Below, piece after piece: positions 1 through 5,787 of a DNA stretch of 9,071 nucleotides. The stretch spans positions 1-9,071 of the forward strand of contig CALXXB010000049.1 of the NCBI GenBank assembly GCA_944392525.1, read 5' to 3'. The notes under the pieces were generated by a model that ran no database searches, was not told the origin of the DNA, and saw nothing but the letters and a program-made list of their open reading frames with translations. The DNA is from an uncultured Clostridia bacterium (GTDB taxonomy: Bacteria > Bacillota_A > Clostridia > TANB77 > CAG-508). Position numbers and translations under genes: made by a program. Each line of letters begins with the position of its first letter. The stretch's first letter is position 1.

Positions 1-27
1 TAAGAAAGGAAAGGAAGAGTATATAAT

Positions 28-1191
28 ATGAATAATGAGTTAGAAATAATAAAAAGAAAAGCAGTTCAAATATTTTCTAAAGAAGATTTGGATAGAAAAA
101 TAAATAGTGGAAAGAAATTAATAATAAAATTGGGAGCAGACCCATCAAGGCCAGATTTGCATATAGGACATAGTGTGGTTTTGAGAGTGTTAAAAGGCTT
201 CCAAGATATGGGTCATGAGGTTGTCTTTGTTGTTGGAGACTTTACAGGAATGATTGGAGATCCATCAGGAAAGAGCAAAACAAGACCAGCTTTAACATTT
301 GAACAAACAAGAAAATCAGCTAAAAGTTATTTTGAACAAGCAACAAAAATATTAGATAAAAATAAAACAAAAATTGTTTTTAATTCTGAATGGCTATCTA
401 AAATGAATTTTGAAGATGTAATAAAATTAACTAGTAAATATACAGTAGCTAGAATAATGGAAAGAGATGATTTTAAAAATAGGTTTGAAAACAACTTACC
501 GCTTTCTATACATGAGTTATTATATCCTTTAATGCAAGGATATGATTCAGTTCATTTAGATGCAGATATAGAAATTGGTGGAACAGACCAAACGTTTAAT
601 TTGTTAGTAGGAAGAGAACTTCAAAAAGATTATGGAGAAGAGCCACAAGTTGTAATGACATTCCCGTTATTAGTAGGTTTAGATGGAAAAGAAAAAATGA
701 GCAAGTCTTTAGATAATTATATAGGACTTACAGATACTCCATTCCAAAAGTTTGAGAAAAGTATGAAAATACCAGATAATGTGTTAAAGGAGTATTTTGA
801 ACTTGCAACAGATTTACCAAATGATAAAATTAATGAAATAATGTCTGGAGATATAAGAGAAGCTCATATTGCTTTTGCAAAAGAACTAATAAAAATGTAT
901 GATGATATAAATGTTTTTGATGAAGTAAAAGAAAGATATATGAAAATTGCAAAGGGAGAAGTTCCAGAAAATATTGAAGGAATAAAGATTGAAGAAAATG
1001 AGATTAATATATGTGATTTATTAATAAAAGTAGGTTTTGCAAATTCTAAAAGTGAAGCTAAAAGAATGATTTTAGGAAATGGTATAAAAATTAACGGAGT
1101 AACTGTTACAGATATAAATAAAGTTATTGAGTTTAGTAAAGATGTAGTAATTCAGTTTGGAAAAAATAAATTCAAAAAAATAATTAAATAA
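28..1191 (+). CDS. tyrS: Tyrosyl-tRNA synthetase, type 2 (KMSKS type)
   Basis: Cytoplasmic class I aminoacyl-tRNA synthetase that activates tyrosine with ATP and charges tRNA-Tyr. The 387-residue protein has the Rossmann catalytic domain first, with GADPSRPDLHIGH at about residues 36-48 (HIGH at 45-48). It is followed by the type-2 signature GDFTGMIGDPSGKSKTR, the tyrosine-pocket region GGTDQTFN, and KMSKS at residues 223-227. An S4-type RNA-binding domain occupies roughly residues 325-385. The HIGH and KMSKS spellings place it with type-2 (TyrZ-like) enzymes rather than the HIGN/KFGKT type-1 enzymes; this class assignment is family knowledge. A purine-rich SD (AGGAAG, 12-17) precedes the ATG. 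The upstream promoter and any tRNA-Tyr T-box leader would lie outside the window. A terminator follows directly, so tyrS is transcribed apart from the next operon. The gene looks intact. Confidence 0.97.
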   Translation: MNNELEIIKRKAVQIFSKEDLDRKINSGKKLIIKLGADPSRPDLHIGHSVVLRVLKGFQDMGHEVVFVVGDFTGMIGDPSGKSKTRPALTFEQTRKSAKSYFEQATKILDKNKTKIVFNSEWLSKMNFEDVIKLTSKYTVARIMERDDFKNRFENNLPLSIHELLYPLMQGYDSVHLDADIEIGGTDQTFNLLVGRELQKDYGEEPQVVMTFPLLVGLDGKEKMSKSLDNYIGLTDTPFQKFEKSMKIPDNVLKEYFELATDLPNDKINEIMSGDIREAHIAFAKELIKMYDDINVFDEVKERYMKIAKGEVPENIEGIKIEENEINICDLLIKVGFANSKSEAKRMILGNGIKINGVTVTDINKVIEFSKDVVIQFGKNKFKKIIK

Positions 1192-1197
1192 TATATA

Positions 1198-1240
1198 AAT
1201 AAACTAATAGTCAAGGAATTTGATTATTAGTTTATTTTTT
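1198..1240 (+). terminator. Rho-independent terminator after tyrS
   Basis: A perfect 12-bp stem pairs AATAAACTAATA (1198-1209) with TATTAGTTTATT (1225-1236). Five further inner pairs, one of them G-U, close it to a 5-nt loop at 1215-1219. The run of T at 1235-1240 and further T-rich sequence follow. It starts 7 nt after the tyrS stop and separates tyrS from the tetR operon. Confidence 0.9.
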
Positions 1241-1265
1241 ATTTTAATAAAATATTAAATACCTA

Positions 1266-1294
1266 TTGACACGGTGTCAGAAAAGTGATATATA
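1266..1294 (+). promoter_or_regulatory. Sigma-A-type promoter of the tetR redox operon
   Basis: The -35 box is a perfect TTGACA at 1266-1271. A TGn extended -10 (1286-1288) leads into TATATA at 1289-1294 with a 17-bp spacer; TATAAT at 1291-1296 with a 19-bp spacer is the alternative. Transcription should start near 1300-1303. The -35 box lies inside the first 13-bp palindrome, so a repressor bound there would block RNA polymerase. Confidence 0.75.
1267..1279. promoter_or_regulatory. Probable TetR operator O1
   Basis: TGACACGGTGTCA is a 13-bp sequence with perfect 6-bp inverted arms around one central G. It overlaps five bases of the -35 box. The same sequence recurs 44 bp downstream. Such a pair around the promoter of a tetR gene is the usual arrangement for an autorepressor; binding by this particular TetR is inferred. 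Confidence 0.75.
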
Positions 1295-1310
1295 ATAAAT
1301 AGAAAATAGT

Positions 1311-1323
1311 TGACACGGTGTCA
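1311..1323. promoter_or_regulatory. Probable TetR operator O2
   Basis: Second exact copy of TGACACGGTGTCA, also preceded by T as in O1. It lies about 10 nt downstream of the predicted transcription start and abuts the SD AGGAGGT (1323-1329) of the tetR gene. Bound repressor here would block promoter clearance. Start-to-start spacing to O1 is 44 bp, about four helical turns, so both sites lie on about the same face of the DNA. Confidence 0.75.
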
Positions 1324-1335
1324 GGAGGTAGAGAT

Positions 1336-1947
1336 ATGTCAAAAGAAATAGAGGATATAAGAAAAGAAGAAATAATAAAAGCATGTGAAGAACTTTATAA
1401 AACAGAAAATTTTAAAGATATAACAATAAAACATATAGGAGAAAAAACTACGTTTTCTAGAACATCAATATATAATTATTTCCAAACAAAGGAAGAAATA
1501 TTTTTAGCACTTTTCCAAAAAGAATATGAAAGATGGATAGATGATTTAAATAAAATGTATGAACAAAATAATGAACTTTCAAGAGAGATGTTTGCAAAAG
1601 AGCTTGCAAATACAATTGAAAAAAGACCTACTTTATTAAAGTTACTTTCTATGAACATGTATGATATGGAAGAAAATAGTAGAATGGAAAATTTAATAGA
1701 ATTTAAAACAGCTTATGGAAATTCAATAAAAATGGTAAGAAAATGTTTAGATAAATTCTTTAAAACTATGTCTGAAGAAGAAAAGGATGAATTTATATTC
1801 TTATTTTTCCCACTTATGTATGGAATTTATCCTTATACAGAGGTAACAAATAAACAAAAAGAAGCAATGGAAAAAGGAGATGTTCCATTTAAATATTTAT
1901 CTATTTATGAAATTACATATAAAGGAATTTTAAGATTATTAAAATAA
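1336..1947 (+). CDS. TetR/AcrR-family transcriptional regulator (probable autorepressor)
   Basis: A 203-residue one-component regulator. The N-terminal DNA-binding domain has its helix-turn-helix at about residues 28-50, with the typical TetR reading (DITIKHIGEKTTFSRTSIYNYF followed by KEEIF). The rest is a helical ligand-binding and dimerisation domain with no motif that names a ligand. I chose ATG 1336 because AGGAGGT at 1323-1329 sits 6 nt before it. The in-frame GTG at 1318 lies upstream of that SD, inside operator O2, and is not a credible start. It is the first gene of the redox operon, 21 nt ahead of the flavodoxin gene, and two palindromes flank its promoter. By family precedent it represses its own operon until a small molecule binds. 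The neighbours suggest a quinone, aldehyde or other electrophile as inducer, but nothing in the protein shows this. Confidence 0.9.
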   Translation: MSKEIEDIRKEEIIKACEELYKTENFKDITIKHIGEKTTFSRTSIYNYFQTKEEIFLALFQKEYERWIDDLNKMYEQNNELSREMFAKELANTIEKRPTLLKLLSMNMYDMEENSRMENLIEFKTAYGNSIKMVRKCLDKFFKTMSEEEKDEFIFLFFPLMYGIYPYTEVTNKQKEAMEKGDVPFKYLSIYEITYKGILRLLK

Positions 1948-1968
1948 ATTTATAAAGGAGTGATTTTT

Positions 1969-2451
1969 ATGTCTAAAAATTTAGTTGCATATTTTTCATG
2001 TACAGGGACAACAAAGGAACTAGCAGAAAAGTTAGTAAAAGTAACAGGTGGAGATTTATTCGAAATAAAACCAAAAGAAGAATACACAGCTTCTGATTTA
2101 AATTGGAGAGATAAAAGTAGTCGTTCATATTTGGAAATGAATGATAAATCTTCTAGACCGGAAATTTCGGATAAGGTAGATAATATGGAAGATTATGACA
2201 CGGTATTTTTAGGATTTCCAATTTGGTGGTATACAGCACCAAGAATAATAAATACATTTTTAGAGTCTTATAATTTTTCAAATAAGAAAATAATAGTTTT
2301 TTGTACATCAGGAGGAAGTGGCTTGGGCAATACTATTTCAGATTTAAAACCATTTTGCTCAAATGATGCGAAATGGTTAGAAGGAAAAAGATTTTCTAGT
2401 AATGTAAGTGCTTCTGAATTAGAAGAATGGGTAAATAGTTTAAAGGAGTGA
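1969..2451 (+). CDS. Flavodoxin-family protein
   Basis: A 160-residue single-domain flavodoxin fold that probably binds FMN and carries electrons, or acts as an FMN-dependent quinone/nitro reductase partner. The N-terminal beta strand LVAYFS runs into the phosphate-binding loop SCTGTT at residues 10-15. The isoalloxazine-facing loop is FPIWWYTAP at 83-91, and a further loop TSGGSGLGNT lies at 113-122. The layout resembles the Flavodoxin_4 family common in anaerobic Firmicutes operons. ATG 1969 is chosen because the SD AAAGGAG ends at 1960, 8 nt before it; a GTG at 1960 overlaps the SD itself and is rejected. The gene starts 21 nt after tetR. Its TGA stop overlaps the SD region of the next gene, so translation of the two is probably coupled. 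Confidence 0.88.
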   Translation: MSKNLVAYFSCTGTTKELAEKLVKVTGGDLFEIKPKEEYTASDLNWRDKSSRSYLEMNDKSSRPEISDKVDNMEDYDTVFLGFPIWWYTAPRIINTFLESYNFSNKKIIVFCTSGGSGLGNTISDLKPFCSNDAKWLEGKRFSSNVSASELEEWVNSLKE

Positions 2452-2456
2452 AAATT

Positions 2457-2990
2457 ATGAAAATAGTAATATTAACAGGAAGTTATAATTTACATGGAAC
2501 ATCAAATAGTTTAGTAGATGAGTTTATAAGAGGAGCTGAAGAAAATAATAATGAAATTATAAGATTTGATACAGCTCATTTAGATATACATCCATGTATT
2601 GGTTGTAATCATTGCGGAATGGACGGAGATTGCGTATTTAAAGATGATATGGTTAAAATATTAGATGCAATAGAAGATGCAGATATGTTAGTTCTTGCAA
2701 CACCAGTTTATTATTTTGCAATGACAGCTCCACTTAAAAGTGCAATAGACAGATTTTATTCTAGAACTGGTAGAATAAGTAGCAAGAGATTAAGAACAGC
2801 ATATATAATGACTTGTTGGAATACAGATGATTCAACAGTAGAACCATTAATAGTACATTATAAAAAATTAGTTAGTTATATGCATTATAAAGATGAAGGT
2901 ATGATTGTTGGAAAAGGTTGTGGAACAGTAGGAATGATGCCAGAGCATTTTTATAAAGATGCATATGAGTTAGGAAAGAAGATTAAATAA
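2457..2990 (+). CDS. NADPH-dependent FMN reductase / iron-sulfur flavoprotein-like protein
   Basis: A 177-residue flavodoxin-like oxidoreductase. It begins with KIVILTGSYNLHGTSN, the FMN phosphate loop of the NADPH-dependent FMN reductase family. Four cysteines follow at residues 47, 50, 53 and 59 (C-x2-C-x2-C-x5-C) and then KDDM. This is the compact cysteine pattern of methanogen iron-sulfur flavoproteins (ISF), which hold a 4Fe-4S cluster near FMN. TPVYYFAMTAPLKSAIDRFYSR at about 82-103 is the conserved flavin-contact and dimer region of the family. ATG 2457 is 8 nt after the SD AAAGGAG (2442-2448); a GTG at 2448 falls in that SD. Only 5 nt separate it from the flavodoxin stop. It could pass electrons from NAD(P)H or ferredoxin to FMN, quinones or the neighbouring flavoproteins. 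The substrate is not visible, and whether the cluster is present is inferred. Confidence 0.87.
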   Translation: MKIVILTGSYNLHGTSNSLVDEFIRGAEENNNEIIRFDTAHLDIHPCIGCNHCGMDGDCVFKDDMVKILDAIEDADMLVLATPVYYFAMTAPLKSAIDRFYSRTGRISSKRLRTAYIMTCWNTDDSTVEPLIVHYKKLVSYMHYKDEGMIVGKGCGTVGMMPEHFYKDAYELGKKIK

Positions 2991-3011
2991 AAATATGAAA
3001 GGAGAATTTTT

Positions 3012-3563
3012 ATGCAAAAAAATATAGGTTCAAAATTAGCATTATATCCAATGCCATTATTAGTAATAGGAACAATGGTAGAAGGAAAACCAAATTGGCT
3101 TTTAGCAGGTCATAGTGGAATTATAGGACATGATAGAGTAATGGTAAGTTTAGTTAAAACTCATTATACAAATAAAGGAATTAAAGAAACAAAAAACTTA
3201 TCTATTAATATAGTTAGTGAGGAAATGCTTGAAAAAGCAGATTATGTAGGTAGTGTAAGTGGAAGTAAGCAAGATAAGTCAAATGTATTTGAATATTATA
3301 TTGGTGATGCAGGAGCACCAATAATAAATAATGCACCAGTTGTTATGGAATGTAAAGTAGAAGATAATTATGAAACAGAGACTTTTGATAATTTTATTAT
3401 GAGCATAGCAAACACTTATGTACAAGAAGAAAATTTAGATGAAAAAGGGAAAATAGATTATACGAAATTTAGTCCAGTATTATTTGAATTTCCAAGCTAC
3501 ACATATTTAAGAACTGGAGATACAATTGGAAATTGTTTAAAATTAGATAAAGATGTTAATTAA
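3012..3563 (+). CDS. Flavin reductase-like (flavoredoxin-type) split-barrel protein
   Basis: A 183-residue FMN-binding split-barrel protein of the flavin reductase-like domain family, which includes Desulfovibrio flavoredoxin. Family features visible are the N-terminal MPLLVIGTMVEGKPNW strand pair, then HSGIIGHDRVMVSL. Next come THYTNKGIKETKNLSINIV (the flavin-binding T-x4-G-I-x-E segment), the VGSVSG-x-K-x-DK stretch, and the APVVMECKV strand. Members carry electrons through bound FMN or reduce flavin with NAD(P)H. The SD AAAGGAG at 2998-3004 is 7 nt from the ATG, and the gap to the preceding stop is 21 nt. Together with the two flavodoxin-fold proteins upstream it makes three consecutive flavoprotein genes. 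It is probably cytoplasmic, with no signal peptide or membrane segment. The exact electron donor and acceptor cannot be read from the sequence. Confidence 0.87.
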   Translation: MQKNIGSKLALYPMPLLVIGTMVEGKPNWLLAGHSGIIGHDRVMVSLVKTHYTNKGIKETKNLSINIVSEEMLEKADYVGSVSGSKQDKSNVFEYYIGDAGAPIINNAPVVMECKVEDNYETETFDNFIMSIANTYVQEENLDEKGKIDYTKFSPVLFEFPSYTYLRTGDTIGNCLKLDKDVN

Positions 3564-3577
3564 AAGGTGGTAAGATT

Positions 3578-4540
3578 ATGGCATATACAAAATTAGGAAA
3601 TACTGATATAGAAGTATCAAGATTATGCATGGGATGTATGAGTTTTGGAGATCCAGCAAGTAATATGCATGCTTGGACATTAAATCCAGAAGAAACAGAA
3701 AAAATTATAAAGAAGTCTTTAGATTTAGGAATAAACTTCTTTGATACAGCAAATTGCTATTCAGCAGGAACAAGTGAAGAATATTTAGGAAGAGCATTAA
3801 AAAATAATATATCAAGAGATAAAGTTGTTATTGCTACAAAAGTATATTTTAATGAAGGTCATTTGTCCAAAGAAGCAATACCAAGAGAAGTTGAAGGTTC
3901 ATTAAAAAGACTTGGAACAGATTATATTGATTTACTAATTATCCATAGATTTGATTACACAACTCCAATAGAAGAAACAATGGAAGCACTAGATAAGGTT
4001 GTTAAATCAGGAAAAGTAAGAGCAATTGGAGCATCAGCTATGTATGGATATCAATTCTTAAAAATGCAATATATAGCAGAAAAGAATAATTGGACAAAAT
4101 TTGTATCAATGCAAAATCATTATAATTTACTTTATAGAGAAGATGAAAGAGAGTTAATTCCAATATGTGATGATATGAATGTATCAAGAACATCTTATAG
4201 TCCACTAGCAGGAGGAAGACTTTCTCGTCCTACATGGTCAGCAGATACATTAAGAAGTAAAACAGATAAAGCAGCAGCAAATAAATATGACTCTACAAAA
4301 GATATGGATATGGAAATAGTAAAAAGAGTAGATGAGCTTGCTAAAAAGAAAAATGTATCAATGACACAAATAGCTTTAGCTTGGCAACTTGCAAAAGGGG
4401 TAGCATCTCCAATAATTGGAGTAACAAAAGAAAAATATTTAGATGACGCAGTAGGAACATTTGATGTAAAATTATCAAAAGAAGATATTGATTATTTAGA
4501 AGAAATGTATGTACCTCATAAGGTAGTAGGTGCATTATAA
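3578..4540 (+). CDS. Aldo/keto reductase, YajO-like
   Basis: A 320-residue (beta/alpha)8 barrel NADPH-dependent oxidoreductase that reduces aldehydes or ketones. The catalytic tetrad is present: Asp56 and Tyr61 in FFDTANCY, Lys88 in IATKVY, and His123 in LLIIHRFD. SMQNHYNLLYREDERELIP near the middle and SYSPLAGGRLSR are typical of the YajO/AKR11-13-like branch. The C-terminal VASPIIGVTKEKYL segment is the cofactor phosphate-binding region, and the tail YVPHKVVGAL is also typical. SD AAGGTGG at 3564-3570 lies 7 nt before the ATG, directly after the previous stop. In this operon it plausibly clears reactive carbonyls while the flavoproteins handle quinones or flavins. The physiological substrate is unknown. 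Length and motifs are complete, with no sign of decay. Confidence 0.93.
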   Translation: MAYTKLGNTDIEVSRLCMGCMSFGDPASNMHAWTLNPEETEKIIKKSLDLGINFFDTANCYSAGTSEEYLGRALKNNISRDKVVIATKVYFNEGHLSKEAIPREVEGSLKRLGTDYIDLLIIHRFDYTTPIEETMEALDKVVKSGKVRAIGASAMYGYQFLKMQYIAEKNNWTKFVSMQNHYNLLYREDERELIPICDDMNVSRTSYSPLAGGRLSRPTWSADTLRSKTDKAAANKYDSTKDMDMEIVKRVDELAKKKNVSMTQIALAWQLAKGVASPIIGVTKEKYLDDAVGTFDVKLSKEDIDYLEEMYVPHKVVGAL

Positions 4541-4566
4541 TAATTAAAATTTAAGGAGGGGTTATT

Positions 4567-4857
4567 ATGAGTTTTACAATTAATATTTATTATACAGGAA
4601 AAGATGGTTCAGCAAAGAAATTTGCAGAAGAAATGGTAGAAAAAGGAGTTGTGGAAAGAGTAAGAGCCGAAGAAGGTAATGAAAAATATGAATATTTCTT
4701 TCCAATGGATGACCCTGAAACAGTACTTTTAATTGACAGATGGAAAAGTGAAGAAGCTTTAAATGAACATCATAAATCTCCAATGATGAAAGAAATAGCA
4801 GAACTTAGGGATAAATACCATCTTCACATGAAAGTAGAGCAATTTGTTGAAAAGTAA
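4567..4857 (+). CDS. ABM-domain protein (putative quinol monooxygenase, YgiN-like)
   Basis: A 96-residue single antibiotic-biosynthesis-monooxygenase (ABM) domain, a dimeric ferredoxin-like alpha/beta barrel. The order is an N-terminal strand (FTINIYYT), a helix (SAKKFAEEMVEKGVVERVRAEEGN), strands YEYFFPMDD and ETVLLIDRWKSEEAL, then NEHHKSPMMKEIAEL and a final strand HMKVEQF. The W-x-S-x-x-A-L-N-x-H-H pattern is characteristic; the two histidines lie near the usual active-site cleft. E. coli YgiN, the family reference, works with quinols, which fits the quinone/flavin theme of the operon. It has a very strong SD (AAGGAGGGG, 4553-4561) and is the last gene before a terminator. Some ABM proteins only bind ligands or degrade heme, so the reaction is an inference. 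Confidence 0.85.
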   Translation: MSFTINIYYTGKDGSAKKFAEEMVEKGVVERVRAEEGNEKYEYFFPMDDPETVLLIDRWKSEEALNEHHKSPMMKEIAELRDKYHLHMKVEQFVEK

Positions 4858-4875
4858 GAGAGATTATATGATTAG

Positions 4876-4917
4876 AAAATCATAACTATCATTAATTTGG
4901 TAGTTATGATTTTTTTC
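4876..4917 (+). terminator. Rho-independent terminator ending the redox operon, overlapping the convergent tetR
   Basis: A 15-bp stem pairs AAAATCATAACTATC (4876-4890) with GGTAGTTATGATTTT (4899-4913), with one T-G pair and loop ATTAATTT. The plus-strand T tract runs through 4911-4916. The stop codon of the convergent minus-strand tetR (4904-4906) is inside the 3' arm, so the hairpin probably also ends that transcript. The minus-strand U tract is shorter (four T within the stem), so termination in that direction should be weaker. Confidence 0.85.
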
Positions 4918-5434
4918 TATGAGCATATTCACTTTTTATTATAGAATCAATTTCTTCAGGAGTTTCTTTACAGCCGTTATTTAGCCATAATTTAATAATA
5001 CTATTTAATCCGGTTTTAAAGAATTCAATATGATATTCTATAAACTTATCATCAAAAAATTCTTTTGATAAATTCGTATCATATTTAAAAATAGAATGTT
5101 TATTATCATAGCCAAGTTTAAAATAAGTTTTATAAAATAATTGATTATCTTTTATGTGATGAAATAATTTTAAGAAATTATTACTATTATACTTATTAGT
5201 CGTTTCATCTTCATATAAAGTTTCAACTTCTTGTTCTAATTTTTCTTTTACTTTATCTGCTAAATCATATACATCTAAATAATTAGCATAAAAAGTAGAA
5301 CGGTTTAAATGTGAAATTTTACAAATATCTGTAACAGATATTTGATACAATTCTTTTGTTTGTAATAATTCGACAAAGATTTTTTCAATCTTTTCTTGTG
5401 ATTCTCTTCTTCTTTTATTATTTGGTGTGTTCAT
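4904..5434 (-). CDS. TetR-family regulator, Firmicutes DhaS-like type
   Basis: A 176-residue regulator on the minus strand. Its N terminus NKRRRESQEKIEKIFVELL leads into a TetR helix-turn-helix at about residues 33-52 (ISVTDICKISHLNRSTFYANY). LDVYDLADKVKEKLE follows, the typical start of the Firmicutes-type C-terminal domain (TetR_C_8-like, as in B. subtilis-type DhaS regulators). The C-terminal half (FHHIKDNQLFYKTYF and KLWLNNGCKETPEEI) also fits that type. ATG at 5434-5432 follows an SD GGAGGT on the minus strand (5444-5439), 4 nt upstream. A TTG at 5446 would start inside the SD and is not used. It is divergent from the small-protein/membrane-protein pair and shares a 121-bp intergenic region with it, so it probably regulates that pair and itself. 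Its ligand is unknown. Confidence 0.9.
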   Translation of the reverse strand: MNTPNNKRRRESQEKIEKIFVELLQTKELYQISVTDICKISHLNRSTFYANYLDVYDLADKVKEKLEQEVETLYEDETTNKYNSNNFLKLFHHIKDNQLFYKTYFKLGYDNKHSIFKYDTNLSKEFFDDKFIEYHIEFFKTGLNSIIKLWLNNGCKETPEEIDSIIKSEYAHRKKS

Positions 5435-5446
5435 AAATACCTCCAA

Positions 5447-5538
5447 TTATCCCAACAAATATCCATAAATTGATGATTGTTTTTTAAAATTTTCTACATT
5501 ATACTATAAATAAAGAAAAACAACAACTGTTGGAATAA
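5447..5538. repeat. Inverted pair of TGTTGGRATAA leader motifs between divergent genes
   Basis: Plus-strand TTATCCCAACA at 5447-5457 reads TGTTGGGATAA on the minus strand, just upstream of the tetR SD. TGTTGGAATAA at 5528-5538 lies just upstream of the SD of the 76-aa gene. The two are inverted and match at 10 of 11 bases. The downstream copy is also part of a short dyad, CAACA-AC-TGTTG (5521-5532). They are the best candidates for binding sites of the divergent TetR, but the proof is only positional. Confidence 0.5.
5477..5505 (+). promoter_or_regulatory. Promoter of the 76-aa protein/membrane protein operon
   Basis: TTGTTT (5477-5482), a 17-bp spacer and TATACT (5500-5505) give a plausible sigma-A promoter with a start near 5512. 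The dyad CAACA-AC-TGTTG (5521-5532) would then sit at about +9 to +20, a position where a bound repressor can block transcription. I could not find a clear promoter for the divergent tetR on the other strand. Confidence 0.6.
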
Positions 5539-5555
5539 AGAAAGGAGGAATTTAT

Positions 5556-5786
5556 ATGGCAAGCCTAAAAGATGCAAACAAAAAAATAGAAGATACTGTT
5601 GTATCAGGATACAAGAAAATAGAAAATGGAGTTGTTTCAGGATATAAAAAGATTGAAGACAAATTTGTTGATAAGTTTTTGAAAAAAGATGGAGAAACAA
5701 TAGAAGAAGCAAAAGAAAGATTAAAAAGGGAGCAAGAGGAATTAGCTAAAAAGAATGAAGAGATAAGAAAAAATGGAGGAAAATAA
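5556..5786 (+). CDS. Small charged helical protein with 11-residue repeats, function unknown
   Basis: A 76-residue protein, almost entirely predicted helix, rich in Lys and Glu, with no Cys, signal peptide or membrane segment. Three consecutive 11-residue units cover residues 9-41: KKIEDTVVSGY, KKIENGVVSGY, KKIEDKFVDKF. The phase Lys-Lys-Ile-Glu-x-x-Val/Phe-Val-x-x-Tyr/Phe gives an amphipathic 11/3 helix of the kind seen in lipid-surface-binding and LEA-like proteins. The tail (about 45-76, GETIEEAKERLKREQEELAKKNEEI) looks like a short coiled coil. A very strong SD AAAGGAGG (5541-5548) lies 7 nt from the ATG. I do not know a function; similar small proteins occur as hypotheticals in Clostridia. 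Its stop is 1 nt before the start of a membrane protein, so the two are coupled. Membrane-surface association with that partner is a guess. Confidence 0.85.
   Translation: MASLKDANKKIEDTVVSGYKKIENGVVSGYKKIEDKFVDKFLKKDGETIEEAKERLKREQEELAKKNEEIRKNGGK
5580..5678 (+). repeat. Three 33-bp in-frame repeats encoding 11-residue helical units
   Basis: Units 5580-5612, 5613-5645 and 5646-5678 each encode K-K-I-E-(D/N)-x-(V/F)-V-x-x-(Y/F). The first two are nearly identical as protein (nine of eleven residues) but differ at several synonymous positions, so the duplication is not fresh and the protein pattern is being kept. Confidence 0.8.
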
Positions 5787-5787
5787 A

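Noticed and set aside
1318..1335. GTG 1318 as start of the TetR gene (209 aa)
   Set aside because: It lies in the operator and before the SD AGGAGGT; ATG 1336 has ideal spacing. Similar too-early starts at 1960, 2448, 5446 (minus) and 5773 overlap the SD sites of the real starts.
1310..1338. Second TTGACA at 1310-1315 as another promoter
   Set aside because: The hexamer is part of the operator copy; no -10 box follows at a suitable distance before the tetR start.
2196..2208. TGACACGGTATTT inside the flavodoxin gene as a third TetR operator
   Set aside because: It matches the 13-mer at 10 of 13 positions but has lost the right arm of the palindrome, and it encodes Asp-Thr-Val in a conserved strand. 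Coincidence is more likely.
4341..4783. Minus-strand Leu-rich frames opposite the aldo/keto reductase and ABM genes
   Set aside because: Leu/Phe/His-rich translations typical of the reverse complement of Lys/Glu-rich AT-biased genes; no SD or family match.
5494..5712. Minus-strand frame opposite the 76-aa protein
   Set aside because: Its hydrophobic repeats merely mirror the 33-bp repeats of the plus-strand gene, which has the strong SD and promoter.
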